43,279 nucleotides of DNA, from assembly GCF_017115165.1 (NCBI RefSeq), contig NZ_JABXKF010000108.1, positions 1 to 43,279 of the forward strand, read 5' to 3'. The stretch's first letter is position 1. Each line of letters begins with the position of its first letter. Positions 17,892 through 26,239 of this stretch are shown here, in pieces. The translations under genes were made by a program, and so were the position numbers. This DNA comes from Nostoc sp. LPT. Its GTDB lineage: Bacteria > Cyanobacteriota > Cyanobacteriia > Cyanobacteriales > Nostocaceae. The notes below the pieces were generated by a model that was not told the DNA's origin, did not search any database, and was given only the letters and a program-made list of their open reading frames with translations.

Positions 17892-18005
17892 AGTAGTAAT
17901 GCTGAGTGCTGAGTGGGGAGCAGGGGGAGATGAGGGGGATAAGGGAGACAAGGGGGAATTATTGAATAAATCTCTCCCTTATCTTCCCCCTCTTGCTTGT
18001 CTTTC
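17892..18005. repeat. Low-complexity repeat with inverted arms, downstream of the helicase gene
   Basis: GTGCTGAGTGGGGAG-type sequence followed by GATAAGGGAGA (17937-17947) and, about 30 bases on, its complement TCTCCCTTATC (17972-17982). The arms extend with interrupted GGGGG/CCCCC pairing. It could act as a bidirectional terminator between the helicase (minus) and the exported two-repeat protein. The same GAGTGCTGAGTG motif is found inside the helicase gene at 19528. Confidence 0.55.
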
Positions 18006-18053
18006 TCATCTCTTCTCCATGCCCTGTTTGGCCAATGCCCAATGTCCCATCTT

Positions 18054-20561
18054 TTATACTTGTTTGCTTATTGCCGCTAAATTCACAACACATTCAGGAA
18101 ATTGGCGTTTTAATGCTGGAAACACTGGACAAGGCGCTTGTTCTTGTAAATTATCCGGTTTACTCCAAGTAAAGGGAGCTTTCTGCGCCGCAGACATCCA
18201 CAACAGAAGCTTTGCTCGTGTCATGGCAACATAGAGTAAACGATACTCTTCAGATGTTTTCAAATTTTTTGCCACCTCCCATGCCTGACTAACATCCGGT
18301 ATGACAGATTCTTCGTGGAGAGTAGCGCGAATTTGGGCGCGGGCTACTTCTGATAAGGTAAAATCGCCTAAAAATTGGCTTTGGGGAGGAACCCAAAATC
18401 TGCCAGGAATCAAGTTTTCGTGGAGAAAGGGAAGAAATACATAGTCCCAATCTAGCCCTTTAGCTTTGTGCATAGTGATAATCGTCAGTTGACCGCGACG
18501 GGTATAACGTTCTTCCGAATCCTCGGTTTCCACTGGTTCAAACCGTTCGGAACTAACGATTTCACTTAAAGCTGAAAGCATTCTCCCCATCGAACTATTG
18601 CCAGCTATCTGCTGATTTACCCGTTCTGCGAGTTTATCAGCAGTTGCCAATTCTGCCTGGTCGTAATTTAAGGTTAAGGCGAGAAAGGAAATTAGCTGGT
18701 ATAAGGGTAGTTCTAAACGAGCGCGGAGTAAGCTGCGACACAAGCGGGCAGCTTTTTGTTCTGTTTCTGGCTGGGGTGTTGCTAGGGGACCAGGATACAA
18801 AAACTCTTCTGGCAGACTAGCAAGGGCGTTGAGGTCTTGGGTAGGAATTAATTGGCGCTGTACTAATGCTTCTAGGGCGGCTTTGAGGTAATCGGGGGAG
18901 TGGGGGCGATCGCAAAATTGCAATAATGCCAAAATTTCTTGGGGGACATGGGAACGGCGATCGCGTTCTCCCACATCATAAAGTGTAATTTTATGCTCTT
19001 TGCACATAGGTGTCAGAGCCTCTGCTAACCATCGTCCTTGGCGATTTTCTCGGACTAAAATTGCTGCACTATTTTTTGTTGGATCTTCACCAAATAACTC
19101 AATTACCCTTTGAGATAACAATTCAACAGTGTGATGAATGTCACGCGGTGTATAAAGTTCTAATCCTCGTCCTACGGGTGCGGGGTTAGCGTTAGCTTGC
19201 GGATCGCCAGCTTCCACAGGGCGAATTGTCTGCAAACGAAATGGTACTTGTCGGTTGTCAGGAATCTGTTGTTTGTTGTTAGTTTTGCTTGTTGCTAACC
19301 ACTGATTATTGATCCATTTGAGGGCAAAGTTAGCGGCTTCAATGATAATTCTAGTACTGCGACCAGCTCGATCCATCGTTGCCAATCGTTCGATGCGATC
19401 GCACTCTTCGCAAAATTGCCGGAAATAAATCGGATCGGCTGGAGTAAAGGTAGAGTTAATCGCCTGGTTAGGATCGCCAACTCGGACTAAATTTAGTGCT
19501 GTTAGCGGTAGCGGGGCGTTTAGCCCGTGCTGAGTGCTGAGTGCTGAGTTAGGAGTTAGGAGTGGGGAGTTAGGAGTTAGGGGTGCTGAGTTAGGAGTTA
19601 GGAGTGGGGAATTCTCTCGCTGATATTCGCCATTACTCGCCAAAATTTCTAATAGCTGCGTCTGAAGGGGGCTAGAATCTTGAGCTTCGTCTTCAAAGAC
19701 GGCGAATATTTGGTTTTGCTCGATGTGACGGGCACTGTCGTTTTCTAAAACGCGCAGTGCAGCTAAAATCATATCGTCGTAGTCAATGAAATCACGCGAT
19801 CGCATCAATTTTTGATATTGCTCGTACAATCCCGCTGCTACACTCAAAATTGCATATTCATCTGTGGTTTGTTTACTCCACTCCCGCAACAATTCTGGCG
19901 ATATCCCAGAACTTTTTGCTTCATGAATTACCGTATTAGCTAATTCCGGTAATACTTCTGTTCGCAGCACCGATTGACGACGCAACCTTTCTGTCTCTTC
20001 CCCGTCAAATTGATGACCTTCCAATAGCCGCAAATATACATTTGGATTATTTACAATCCATTGTTCTACAGCCGTTCTGATAAAGCGGTGACTTTGGCTT
20101 GGTGTAATTAATATGACATTTTCTAACTGCAAACCCGACAAATCAGAATGGCGGTTGGCAATGTTCAATGCTAAACCATGTAGGGTATAGACAAAAAAGC
20201 CCGTCTGAGGTAGAGATAAATCATCTCGTAAAAATTTGCGAATCTTTGCTTTAATATTGGCAGCAGCAGAGCGAGTAAAAGTAACGACTACCAATTGACG
20301 ACGGGAAGATGAACGCTCATATTGACGTGCGATCGCGATCGCTGCTGCCGCCGCCATCCCAGTAGATTTGCCTGCACCAGGAACGGCTGAAATAGCCAAA
20401 GGCCCAGATTGCCAATCAGCCATTTGCTGCTGTCCAGGGCGGAGACTGTTGCGGATACGTGCTATGGCTTCTGCCCGTGTTATCCCTACGGGCAGAAGCC
20501 CAGACAATTCTGGGTGGAGTGATTCTGGAGGTAAAGCAGCAGTAAAATTAGTGTCTGACAT
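18054..20561 (-). CDS. UvrD/Rep-family superfamily I DNA helicase
   Basis: ATP-dependent 3'-5' DNA helicase, 835 residues. Motifs in order: Walker A SAVPGAGKST (58-67), IDYDD, Walker B EDEAQD, motif III VGDPNQAI, motif V MHKAKGLDWDYVFLP, and motif VI LLYVAMTRAK. It lacks the full PcrA/UvrD core spacing and resembles the UvrD-like helicases common in cyanobacteria, so its role (repair or restart) is unclear. Between Walker B and motif III, residues about 316-345 are encoded by a TTAGGAGT-type dispersed repeat and read as proline/serine/asparagine-rich sequence (SPLLTPNS repeated). The frame is kept, so the protein is probably made. Confidence 0.9.
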   Translation of the reverse strand: MSDTNFTAALPPESLHPELSGLLPVGITRAEAIARIRNSLRPGQQQMADWQSGPLAISAVPGAGKSTGMAAAAAIAIARQYERSSSRRQLVVVTFTRSAAANIKAKIRKFLRDDLSLPQTGFFVYTLHGLALNIANRHSDLSGLQLENVILITPSQSHRFIRTAVEQWIVNNPNVYLRLLEGHQFDGEETERLRRQSVLRTEVLPELANTVIHEAKSSGISPELLREWSKQTTDEYAILSVAAGLYEQYQKLMRSRDFIDYDDMILAALRVLENDSARHIEQNQIFAVFEDEAQDSSPLQTQLLEILASNGEYQRENSPLLTPNSAPLTPNSPLLTPNSALSTQHGLNAPLPLTALNLVRVGDPNQAINSTFTPADPIYFRQFCEECDRIERLATMDRAGRSTRIIIEAANFALKWINNQWLATSKTNNKQQIPDNRQVPFRLQTIRPVEAGDPQANANPAPVGRGLELYTPRDIHHTVELLSQRVIELFGEDPTKNSAAILVRENRQGRWLAEALTPMCKEHKITLYDVGERDRRSHVPQEILALLQFCDRPHSPDYLKAALEALVQRQLIPTQDLNALASLPEEFLYPGPLATPQPETEQKAARLCRSLLRARLELPLYQLISFLALTLNYDQAELATADKLAERVNQQIAGNSSMGRMLSALSEIVSSERFEPVETEDSEERYTRRGQLTIITMHKAKGLDWDYVFLPFLHENLIPGRFWVPPQSQFLGDFTLSEVARAQIRATLHEESVIPDVSQAWEVAKNLKTSEEYRLLYVAMTRAKLLLWMSAAQKAPFTWSKPDNLQEQAPCPVFPALKRQFPECVVNLAAISKQV
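19528..19612. repeat. GAGTTAGGAGT repeat inserted in the helicase coding frame
   Basis: About 85 bases of GTGCTGAGTGCTGAGT and GAGTTAGGAGTTAGGAGT units on the plus strand. The same repeat type occurs in intergenic DNA at 17892, at 26931-27029 and near 37466. Here it lies inside an exon-like position of the UvrD-type gene, adding about 30 residues without a stop. Confidence 0.8.
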
Positions 20562-20678
20562 TATAAAATTTTATATTTTAAATTTGGGATTTAATTCCAA
20601 AACTGCAGATATGAAAAATCATTGCTGTTTATCTGTGGTGACAAATATTTAATTACAAACCAATTAGCTAATAGCTAT

Positions 20679-21195
20679 ATGAAGATATTAACAACAAAGA
20701 AAATTATTTTGGTTGGCGGTGGCATCGGTGGCACTGCAACTGCGCTTGCTCTTTACCGGGCTGGATTTGAACCCATTGTTTACGAGCGCACGGCAACATT
20801 ACGCGAAGTTGGGGCAGGAGTCGCGCTTTGGGCGAACGCTACTCATGTCTTAAAGGAGTTAGGCGTGTTGGACGATGTGTTACGCGAGAGTGATCTAATT
20901 ACCAATTATCAGTTCTTCTCCCAGATGGGCAAAGAATTAATGAACCTCTGCATCAATCATTTTGAAGTGCCAGCTGTAACCATCCATCGTGCTGATTTGC
21001 AGGCGCTGCTCTGGCGGAAACTATCGAGTGAGCATTTATGTTTTGGGTCAGACGTTTGAGCGTTTCGAGCCAGTTGGAGACAAAGTTCATGTCTATTTTA
21101 CTGGTGGTTTAGCAGAGGTCGGTGATGTGTTGATTGGAGCCGATGGACTCAGATCAAAAGTGCGATCACGCCCGTGGGGCGCTCTCAAGAGTTAA
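20679..21195 (+). pseudogene. Broken FAD-dependent monooxygenase (N-terminal part)
   Basis: The first frame (20679-21059) gives a Rossmann FAD-binding start, ILVGGGIGGTATALAL, then YERTATLREVGAGVALWANA, typical of salicylate-hydroxylase/zeaxanthin-epoxidase-like flavin monooxygenases. Around 21046 the sense jumps to another frame, where FERFEPVGDKVHVYFTGG and DVLIGADGLRSKVR continue the family pattern. The gene then stops at 21195 with unrelated residues. Relatives are about 390-400 residues, so more than half is missing, including the second FAD motif. One frameshift plus a 3' deletion make it non-functional. The end of the neighbouring acetyltransferase abuts the break. The start is ATG 20679; an upstream ATG at 20622 adds unlikely residues. 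Confidence 0.8.
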
Positions 21196-21796
21196 CATTT
21201 GAGGTATCGTTTGAACTGTCGGCTTGTAGCAATCGCACAACACGGCAGGGGTTACCAACAGCAACTACGTTAGCTGGAATATCTTTAACAACTATGCTCC
21301 CTGCACCAATTGTAGTGTTGTCACCGATAGTGACACCCGGACAAATGATGACACCACCTCCAATCCAGACGTTGCTACCAATTTTGATGGGAGCAGCCAG
21401 TTCCAATTCTCGCTTGGCTAACCGTAGATCAGGATCAGTAGGGTGATAGGCGGTGTAAATTTGGAGATAGGGACCACACAGAAGATTATCGCCCAACTCT
21501 ACTATGTTACAGTCTAGAATCACACCGCCGTAGCCTATGTATACATTGTTGCCTGCATGGATATTACTGCCATAATCACAGAAGAAAGGCTGGACAATCT
21601 CGGAGTTACTGCCAAGTTTACCCATCAAATCTTGCAGAAGTTGAAGTTGCTTTTCTGGTTCCTCTTCCGTTGTAGCATTATAGAGACGGAGTAGTCGGCG
21701 TGCTCGTTTGCGTTCAGCATTTAGCTCGCGATCACTAGCGAGATACAACTCACCTGCCAGCATCTTTTGCTTTTCTGTTTTTTGTAAATTTGTCAT
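21185..21796 (-). CDS. Hexapeptide-repeat sugar O-acetyltransferase (maltose/galactoside acetyltransferase type)
   Basis: Transfers acetyl from acetyl-CoA to a sugar. The N-terminal Mac motif (KMLAGELYLASDRELNAERK) is followed by left-handed beta-helix hexapeptides (YGSNIHAGNNVYIGYGG; GSNVWIGGGVIICPGVTIGD; TTIGAGSIVVKDIPANVVAV) and the NPCRVVR end, all as in Maa/LacA. The active-site region IYTAYHPTDP is present. The ATG at 21796 is chosen because AGGAG precedes it by four bases; an ATG four codons upstream would put that Shine-Dalgarno inside the gene. The C-terminal tail overlaps the broken monooxygenase on the other strand and may have been changed by that rearrangement. Confidence 0.88.
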   Translation of the reverse strand: MTNLQKTEKQKMLAGELYLASDRELNAERKRARRLLRLYNATTEEEPEKQLQLLQDLMGKLGSNSEIVQPFFCDYGSNIHAGNNVYIGYGGVILDCNIVELGDNLLCGPYLQIYTAYHPTDPDLRLAKRELELAAPIKIGSNVWIGGGVIICPGVTIGDNTTIGAGSIVVKDIPANVVAVGNPCRVVRLLQADSSNDTSNVNS

Positions 21797-22047
21797 TCTA
21801 CTCCTCAAATTTCAAACTGGGGTTTAGACTAAAAGCGATATGAGAGAACGCACATCAAATGGAATTAGAGATTAAAAATATTATCTTGTCAGCCTTAAAG
21901 CATCCGCGACCTTTAACAATTATGTAGTATGCCTGATTGAGTCCATTATCTTTAGGCTGAGACTAGATCGGGAATGATCAGAAAAAAAGGGGTGTCTGAT
22001 TGAATACAGTCCCCATGAAATGATTTTTAGACTAGCTCTTTGACATT

Positions 22048-22800
22048 TTACCGTTCTTCCACAGTTGATTCACTAAAAACAGCTACGTACAACCACCCTG
22101 CTAAAATAGCCCCCAAAATCGGAGCTATCCAGAACAGCCAGATTTGGGAAAAAAGTTCTACACCTGCAAATAGAGCAACTCCAGTACTACGAGCAGGATT
22201 AACCGAGGTATTGGTTACAGGAATGCTGATTAGGTGAATCAAAGTGAGTCCAAAACCAATTGCCAGTGGTGCAAATCCTTTAGGAGCGCGGTTATCAGTC
22301 ACACCCAGAATAATCAGCACAAACATGAAAGTCATCACAACTTCAGTAATCAGGCAAGCAAACAGCGTGTAACCACCTGGAGAATGAGTACCATAGCCGT
22401 TGGTAGCCAGTGGGTTGAAGCCAGTCAGCGTAAATCCAGTTTTGCCGCTAGCAATCAGGTAGATAATGCCCCCAGCAACAACTGCACCGATCACTTGAGA
22501 GAGGATGTAAGGTAGTAAGTCAGACCCCGGAAAGCGCTTACCTGCCCATAGTCCAAACGAAACAGCTGGATTGAAATGACCACCAGAAATATGACCAAAA
22601 GCATAAGCCCCTGTGAGGACAGTAAGCCCAAATGCCAGGGATACACCTACTAATCCAATACCCAATGGAAAAGAAGTATTCTCGCTGATTTTTGTAGCAT
22701 CTTCTGTGTAGGCGGCGGCTAGAACAGCACTACCACAGCCACCTAAAACAAGCCAGAATGTGCCGATAAATTCGGCCAAACAACGTTTCGTGAGAGACAT
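22048..22800 (-). CDS. aqpZ: Aquaporin Z
   Basis: Water channel of the MIP family, 250 residues with six predicted transmembrane helices. Both NPA boxes are intact: residues 77-79 in GGHFNPAVS and 201-203 in SVNPARS; Arg204 is the selectivity-filter arginine. His70 (AFGHISGG) and GGHFNPAVSFGLWAG follow AqpZ rather than the glycerol facilitator. It starts with MSLTKRCLAEFIGTF. A stand-alone gene; the promoter lies in the AT-rich 22801-23025 stretch. Physiological role in osmotic adjustment is from family knowledge. Confidence 0.95.
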   Translation of the reverse strand: MSLTKRCLAEFIGTFWLVLGGCGSAVLAAAYTEDATKISENTSFPLGIGLVGVSLAFGLTVLTGAYAFGHISGGHFNPAVSFGLWAGKRFPGSDLLPYILSQVIGAVVAGGIIYLIASGKTGFTLTGFNPLATNGYGTHSPGGYTLFACLITEVVMTFMFVLIILGVTDNRAPKGFAPLAIGFGLTLIHLISIPVTNTSVNPARSTGVALFAGVELFSQIWLFWIAPILGAILAGWLYVAVFSESTVEER

Positions 22801-23025
22801 TTTCAGAAAACTCCTTGTTCAGCTACAAACGAGTAATAGCTATGTTGAATTATGCTTGAGTCATTCCTGTCAACAGGAAATCCATTGCGTTTGTTTGGTT
22901 ATGAAACTAAATCGAAAAAATAGTAATTTGTTTTTTCCTCAATAATTGTGGTGAGAAAATATGAAGATACTGGAAAAGCTAAAATCCCAAAAAAATGCTT
23001 AATTTATTAAGAATTTTGCTCTGAT

Positions 23026-23356
23026 GATATAAAACTCATATTTGATTTTCTAAATATCCGTAGGGGAGCCAGTGCGTTGCGGTGAATCCAGCGCTTTAGG
23101 CGGGTTTACCGCCGTAGGCGACTGGTGTTAGCGTAGCGGTAGCAACTGTGCGTAGCGTCACCAGAAGGGAGGTTCCTGACGCTCGTAAGCGTTGCGTTAC
23201 GTTACGCGATAACACAATGCCAGTCCGCTCAAGTCGAGCCAGCCGCTTGCGGGGGTTTCCCCCGTTGTGCGGACTGGCGTGGGAAACCCGCCCACAGAAC
23301 TGGCTCCCCTACATTACTTAAATTTTTTCAAAAATCAAATCGTATTGGTATATATC
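23026..23356. repeat. Composite MITE-like element with IS630-type ends
   Basis: The outer ends carry ATTTGATTTT (from 23041) and its inverted partner AAAATCAAAT (23331 onward), in a context close to the right end of the IS630 copy at 35120-35150. An inner element, 23060-23312, is bounded by perfect 14-bp inverted repeats GTAGGGGAGCCAGT / ACTGGCTCCCCTAC and contains several G/C-rich hairpins (for example GGCGGGTTTACCGCC). No coding sequence. The nested arrangement suggests one element inside another, or a modular MITE. Confidence 0.62.
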
Positions 23357-23491
23357 TGTTGAGATTCTTGATCCAGTGCGTTCTATTAAAAGTTATTACG
23401 AAATTCAAATAATTTTTGTGCTTTATACACTTTCAGCTTAAAAAATTTGGGTTTTTCCTGTTACGGTCGTTACTTTGTGACTGTTTAGGGG

Positions 23492-23692
23492 ATGTCATCA
23501 TCCCTCAAAATATGGACTTACACAGGTGAACGAAAAATCAAGGGTTTAGGCAAAGCATTGCCAAGCCAGTGCCAAGTTCATGTTAAGAAAGTTAAAGCAG
23601 ATGGGGCATTGACTAAACAAAAAATTGAACCAATGCCGCCATTTGCTATCCGCTGTTTGGACAGTCAAAACAAGTTCACATCACGCAGTTAG
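23492..23692 (+). CDS. Doubtful small open frame, no known family
   Basis: 66 codons from an ATG with a purine run (AGGGG) immediately before it, too close for a normal Shine-Dalgarno. The product is basic (many Lys) with no signal peptide or motif I recognise. It lies between a repeat element and raf1. It may be a degraded fragment rather than a gene. Confidence 0.2.
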   Translation: MSSSLKIWTYTGERKIKGLGKALPSQCQVHVKKVKADGALTKQKIEPMPPFAIRCLDSQNKFTSRS

Positions 23693-23710
23693 TTCTCTCT
23701 AAAATTAAAT

Positions 23711-24799
23711 TTATTCGTCAATCTGCCATGAATCCTTAGTTAATTCTTCATCCAGAATTTTCTTAGGACGCACGATAATAATAATTTGTCCTAGTAGAGG
23801 AATTTCTGGCTCAGTTTCAAACCACTGAAAATCTAATTCACCACCATTTTCAACAACAAAATAGCTGGAGGCATCCCATTCTCGTTGGGCACGATCTATC
23901 ACAACTACGACGGGCCCTGTTTGGGTTTGGGTTTGGATGGGGAAGCGATCGCTATTTGCTAAAATCACTACTGGATCTTCTGCCGCCAATAGCACTTGCC
24001 AGCCTGGTAAGGGCACCCAAGCTTGCTCTCCAGAAAACTTGACCATCCGAAATGGTTCAGTTTCAGTCAAAATCGGCACAGCTTGCAAGTCTTGCCGCGA
24101 TAATGGCAACTCGCCTACCACAGGCAAGATGCGGGGTAACTGTTCTTCAAATTCCAGACGGTAAAAGGGTAAAATTGGCGCTGGACGCTGGGGAACTGTA
24201 GTAAAATCAGTCAGTAACTGTTCGATTTTTTGTCTTGCCCCTGGCGTGTGAGCAAAACGCAAACCTTTGGCGATTAGGCGCGATCGCTGTTGTAAATCTG
24301 CATTTTGGCGTGCTAGTTTCCAAACTTGGTGAGCAACAGCATCCCCAGGATGAGCAGAAAACCCTTCTGGTAAAGTGCGGAAATAGGAGAATTCTTTAAT
24401 TGCTTTTGCTATATCCCGTGCCTCATCAGCATCAACATTTTGGACAAAGATCAGTTCGGCAGCGGCGGCGCGTTCTTCTTGAGTAAGTAAACGTAGCTCG
24501 TATAAAACATCGCTGCCACGTGTGGCATAGTGCGATTGCGTTTCTGCCGATACTCCAAACTTTTCCAAAGAATTGTAAACTTGAGAACCAACAACCACCT
24601 GATTTTGTTGAATCGGCTCAAATCCAGTCGCCTCAAAAATTTCTTGGGGGTTATAACCAGTTTTTAGCAACGAGGCGATCGCGGTTCCCCATTCCACCCA
24701 GTTGCCTTGTTTTTGCCTCAGCCTTCGCAGTAACTCTTGTGCTACATCATTGTTAGCATTATCTTCGGGATTCTGAGTGTTGGGTGGTAAATCGGTCAT
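23711..24799 (-). CDS. raf1: RuBisCO accumulation factor 1
   Basis: Assembly chaperone that stabilises RbcL dimers during hexadecameric RuBisCO formation. 362 residues, normal length. It has the N-terminal alpha domain with QGNWVEWGTAIASLLKTGY and QEIFEATGFEPIQQNQ, then the ERAAAAELIFVQN region, a short linker (TTVPQRPAPILPFYR) and the C-terminal beta domain with LPLPGW-like WVPLPGWQVLLAA. A stand-alone gene on the minus strand. Many relatives also start near MTDL/MT, so the ATG at 24799 is accepted. Its presence confirms a cyanobacterial host. Confidence 0.95.
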   Translation of the reverse strand: MTDLPPNTQNPEDNANNDVAQELLRRLRQKQGNWVEWGTAIASLLKTGYNPQEIFEATGFEPIQQNQVVVGSQVYNSLEKFGVSAETQSHYATRGSDVLYELRLLTQEERAAAAELIFVQNVDADEARDIAKAIKEFSYFRTLPEGFSAHPGDAVAHQVWKLARQNADLQQRSRLIAKGLRFAHTPGARQKIEQLLTDFTTVPQRPAPILPFYRLEFEEQLPRILPVVGELPLSRQDLQAVPILTETEPFRMVKFSGEQAWVPLPGWQVLLAAEDPVVILANSDRFPIQTQTQTGPVVVVIDRAQREWDASSYFVVENGGELDFQWFETEPEIPLLGQIIIIVRPKKILDEELTKDSWQIDE

Positions 24800-25107
24800 A
24801 ATCGGAGTGCGAGCTTCAACTTGAGAGGCTAATTAACACCTCATGAGCAAGTCTTATTCTAATCTATACCCAGACCTACACCTCATCCACGATCAAAACT
24901 GCCATAGTTTTGCTGATTTAGTTGGTTTTTATAGCGCAACATTTTTTAATTCAGATATTTGGGCAGACAAATTTCCTCTGTAGCGCTCACTATTAGCGTT
25001 CTCAAATATGCAAAATAACTCCGTATAAACCCTTGGCGGTCTTCGGCTATTCTCAACTAAACTTGGTATGGAATATAACAAGAGAGTGAATATTTAAAGG
25101 AATATCT
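24800..25107. other. Divergent promoter region, raf1 and receiver-GAF gene
   Basis: 308 bp between two divergently transcribed genes. It is AT-rich; I see no clear palindrome, repeat or RNA. An AAAGGAAT purine run at 25096-25103 precedes the ATG at 25108. Confidence 0.5.
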
Positions 25108-26064
25108 ATGAATAAACCCAATCTCGAAATTGATAAAGTCCAATCTCAAGTTATGACTCTCGAACGACCAAAAAAGCTGAAAATCCTGGTAGTTGACGAT
25201 GAGCCAGATAATCTCGATTTACTTTATCGCACATTTCGACGCGACTTTAATGTTCTGAAAGCTGATAGTGGGGTGAACGCTCTACAAGTTTTGGCAGCAG
25301 AAGGTGAGGTAGCGGTGATTATCTCCGATCAACGGATGCCAGAAATGAAAGGGACTGAGTTTCTCAGCAAGACTGTACCTCAGTTTCCCGATACAGTGAG
25401 AATTATTCTCACTGGATTTACTGATATAGAAGACTTGGTAGAAGCAATTAATGCTGGACAAGTCTACAAATATATCACCAAGCCTTGGGACCCAGGCGAA
25501 CTGAAGGCAGTGGTGCAAAGAGCAGCAGAAACCTACGACTTACTCAAGCAACGTACAGAAGAATTACGCCGTGCTCATGCTCAAATGGCGCTGCTGAGTG
25601 TTTTGGTACAGGTAACTCAAGCCGCTTCTAGCTTAGAAGAAACTCTTGCTCCCATTGCTAGAGCTGTGAGTGAAACTTTTGGGGCAGACGGCTGTATTTT
25701 ACAACTTACAGATGGAAATATTCTGGTTGCAACTCAAGGAACTTATAGCGATACAGGTACAATAGAAAATTGGCTATCTCTTGACCCACTAATTAGGGAA
25801 GCGATCGCCACGGGACAAATGCAAGTTTCCTTAAATGTACTGAAAGACACTAAATTAGTTGATGCAATTCACTACCAAAATACGGGTGTGCAAGCACATT
25901 TAGTGATCCCAATTAGCTACCGCCATCAACTTTTGGGTGTATTGTCGCTACAGTGGAAACAACCTTGCACTTTGCGAGAAGATGAATTGGTGCTAATTAA
26001 TTTATCAGCACAACTGGTAGCGATCGCTCTGACTAGTAGTGGTTGCCATCAAACCACTGTGTAG
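25108..26064 (+). CDS. Response regulator with receiver and GAF domains
   Basis: 318 residues. The receiver domain (about 24-142) has D30/D31 in LVVDDEPDN, phosphoacceptor D74 in VIISDQRMPEMKG, the conserved LTGFTD threonine region and K in YITKPWDPGEL. A helical linker (about 145-170) joins it to a GAF domain (about 172-312). There is no DNA-binding or output-enzyme domain, so it likely acts by protein contacts or ligand sensing. The GAF lacks an obvious bilin-binding Cys motif, although one Cys lies in DGCILQL. No cognate kinase adjoins. It precedes menG, but a 175-bp repeat-filled gap makes cotranscription doubtful. Confidence 0.88.
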   Translation: MNKPNLEIDKVQSQVMTLERPKKLKILVVDDEPDNLDLLYRTFRRDFNVLKADSGVNALQVLAAEGEVAVIISDQRMPEMKGTEFLSKTVPQFPDTVRIILTGFTDIEDLVEAINAGQVYKYITKPWDPGELKAVVQRAAETYDLLKQRTEELRRAHAQMALLSVLVQVTQAASSLEETLAPIARAVSETFGADGCILQLTDGNILVATQGTYSDTGTIENWLSLDPLIREAIATGQMQVSLNVLKDTKLVDAIHYQNTGVQAHLVIPISYRHQLLGVLSLQWKQPCTLREDELVLINLSAQLVAIALTSSGCHQTTV

Positions 26065-26069
26065 TTGTC

Positions 26070-26238
26070 ATTTGTCCTTTGTCATTTGTCCTTTGTCCTT
26101 TATCCTTGGCAAATGACAAATGACTAATGACCCTTCGGGTGACGCTCCTGCGTTGCTAACGCTGCGCTAACGCCAGTTGCTCATGGGGGAAACCCCCAAG
26201 ACCGCACTGGCTCACCAATGACCAATGACTTATTGACC
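26070..26238. repeat. TTTGTCATTTGTCC repeats surrounding a dispersed palindromic element
   Basis: The outer part is made of TCATTTGTCCTTTG units, and then inverted CAAATGACAAATGACTAATG and CCAATGACCAATGAC units. Between them (26131-26213) lies an element whose core repeats that at 3940-3980 (CAGTTGCTCATGGGGGAAAC then CCCCAAGACCGCACTGGC). It ends directly at the menG start codon region, so it also forms that gene's leader. Confidence 0.7.
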
Positions 26239-26239
26239 A

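Larger units (their letters stand above)
22801..23710. other. Long intergenic region between aqpZ and raf1
   Basis: Roughly 900 bp between the start of aqpZ and the end of raf1 (both minus). It contains the composite repeat described separately (23026-23356) and one doubtful 66-codon open frame (23492-23692). The rest is AT-rich with no recognisable RNA gene. Confidence 0.5.

Noticed and set aside
17848..18234. 128-codon plus-strand frame
   Set aside because: It consists of low-complexity repeat sequence and the antisense of the helicase 3' end.
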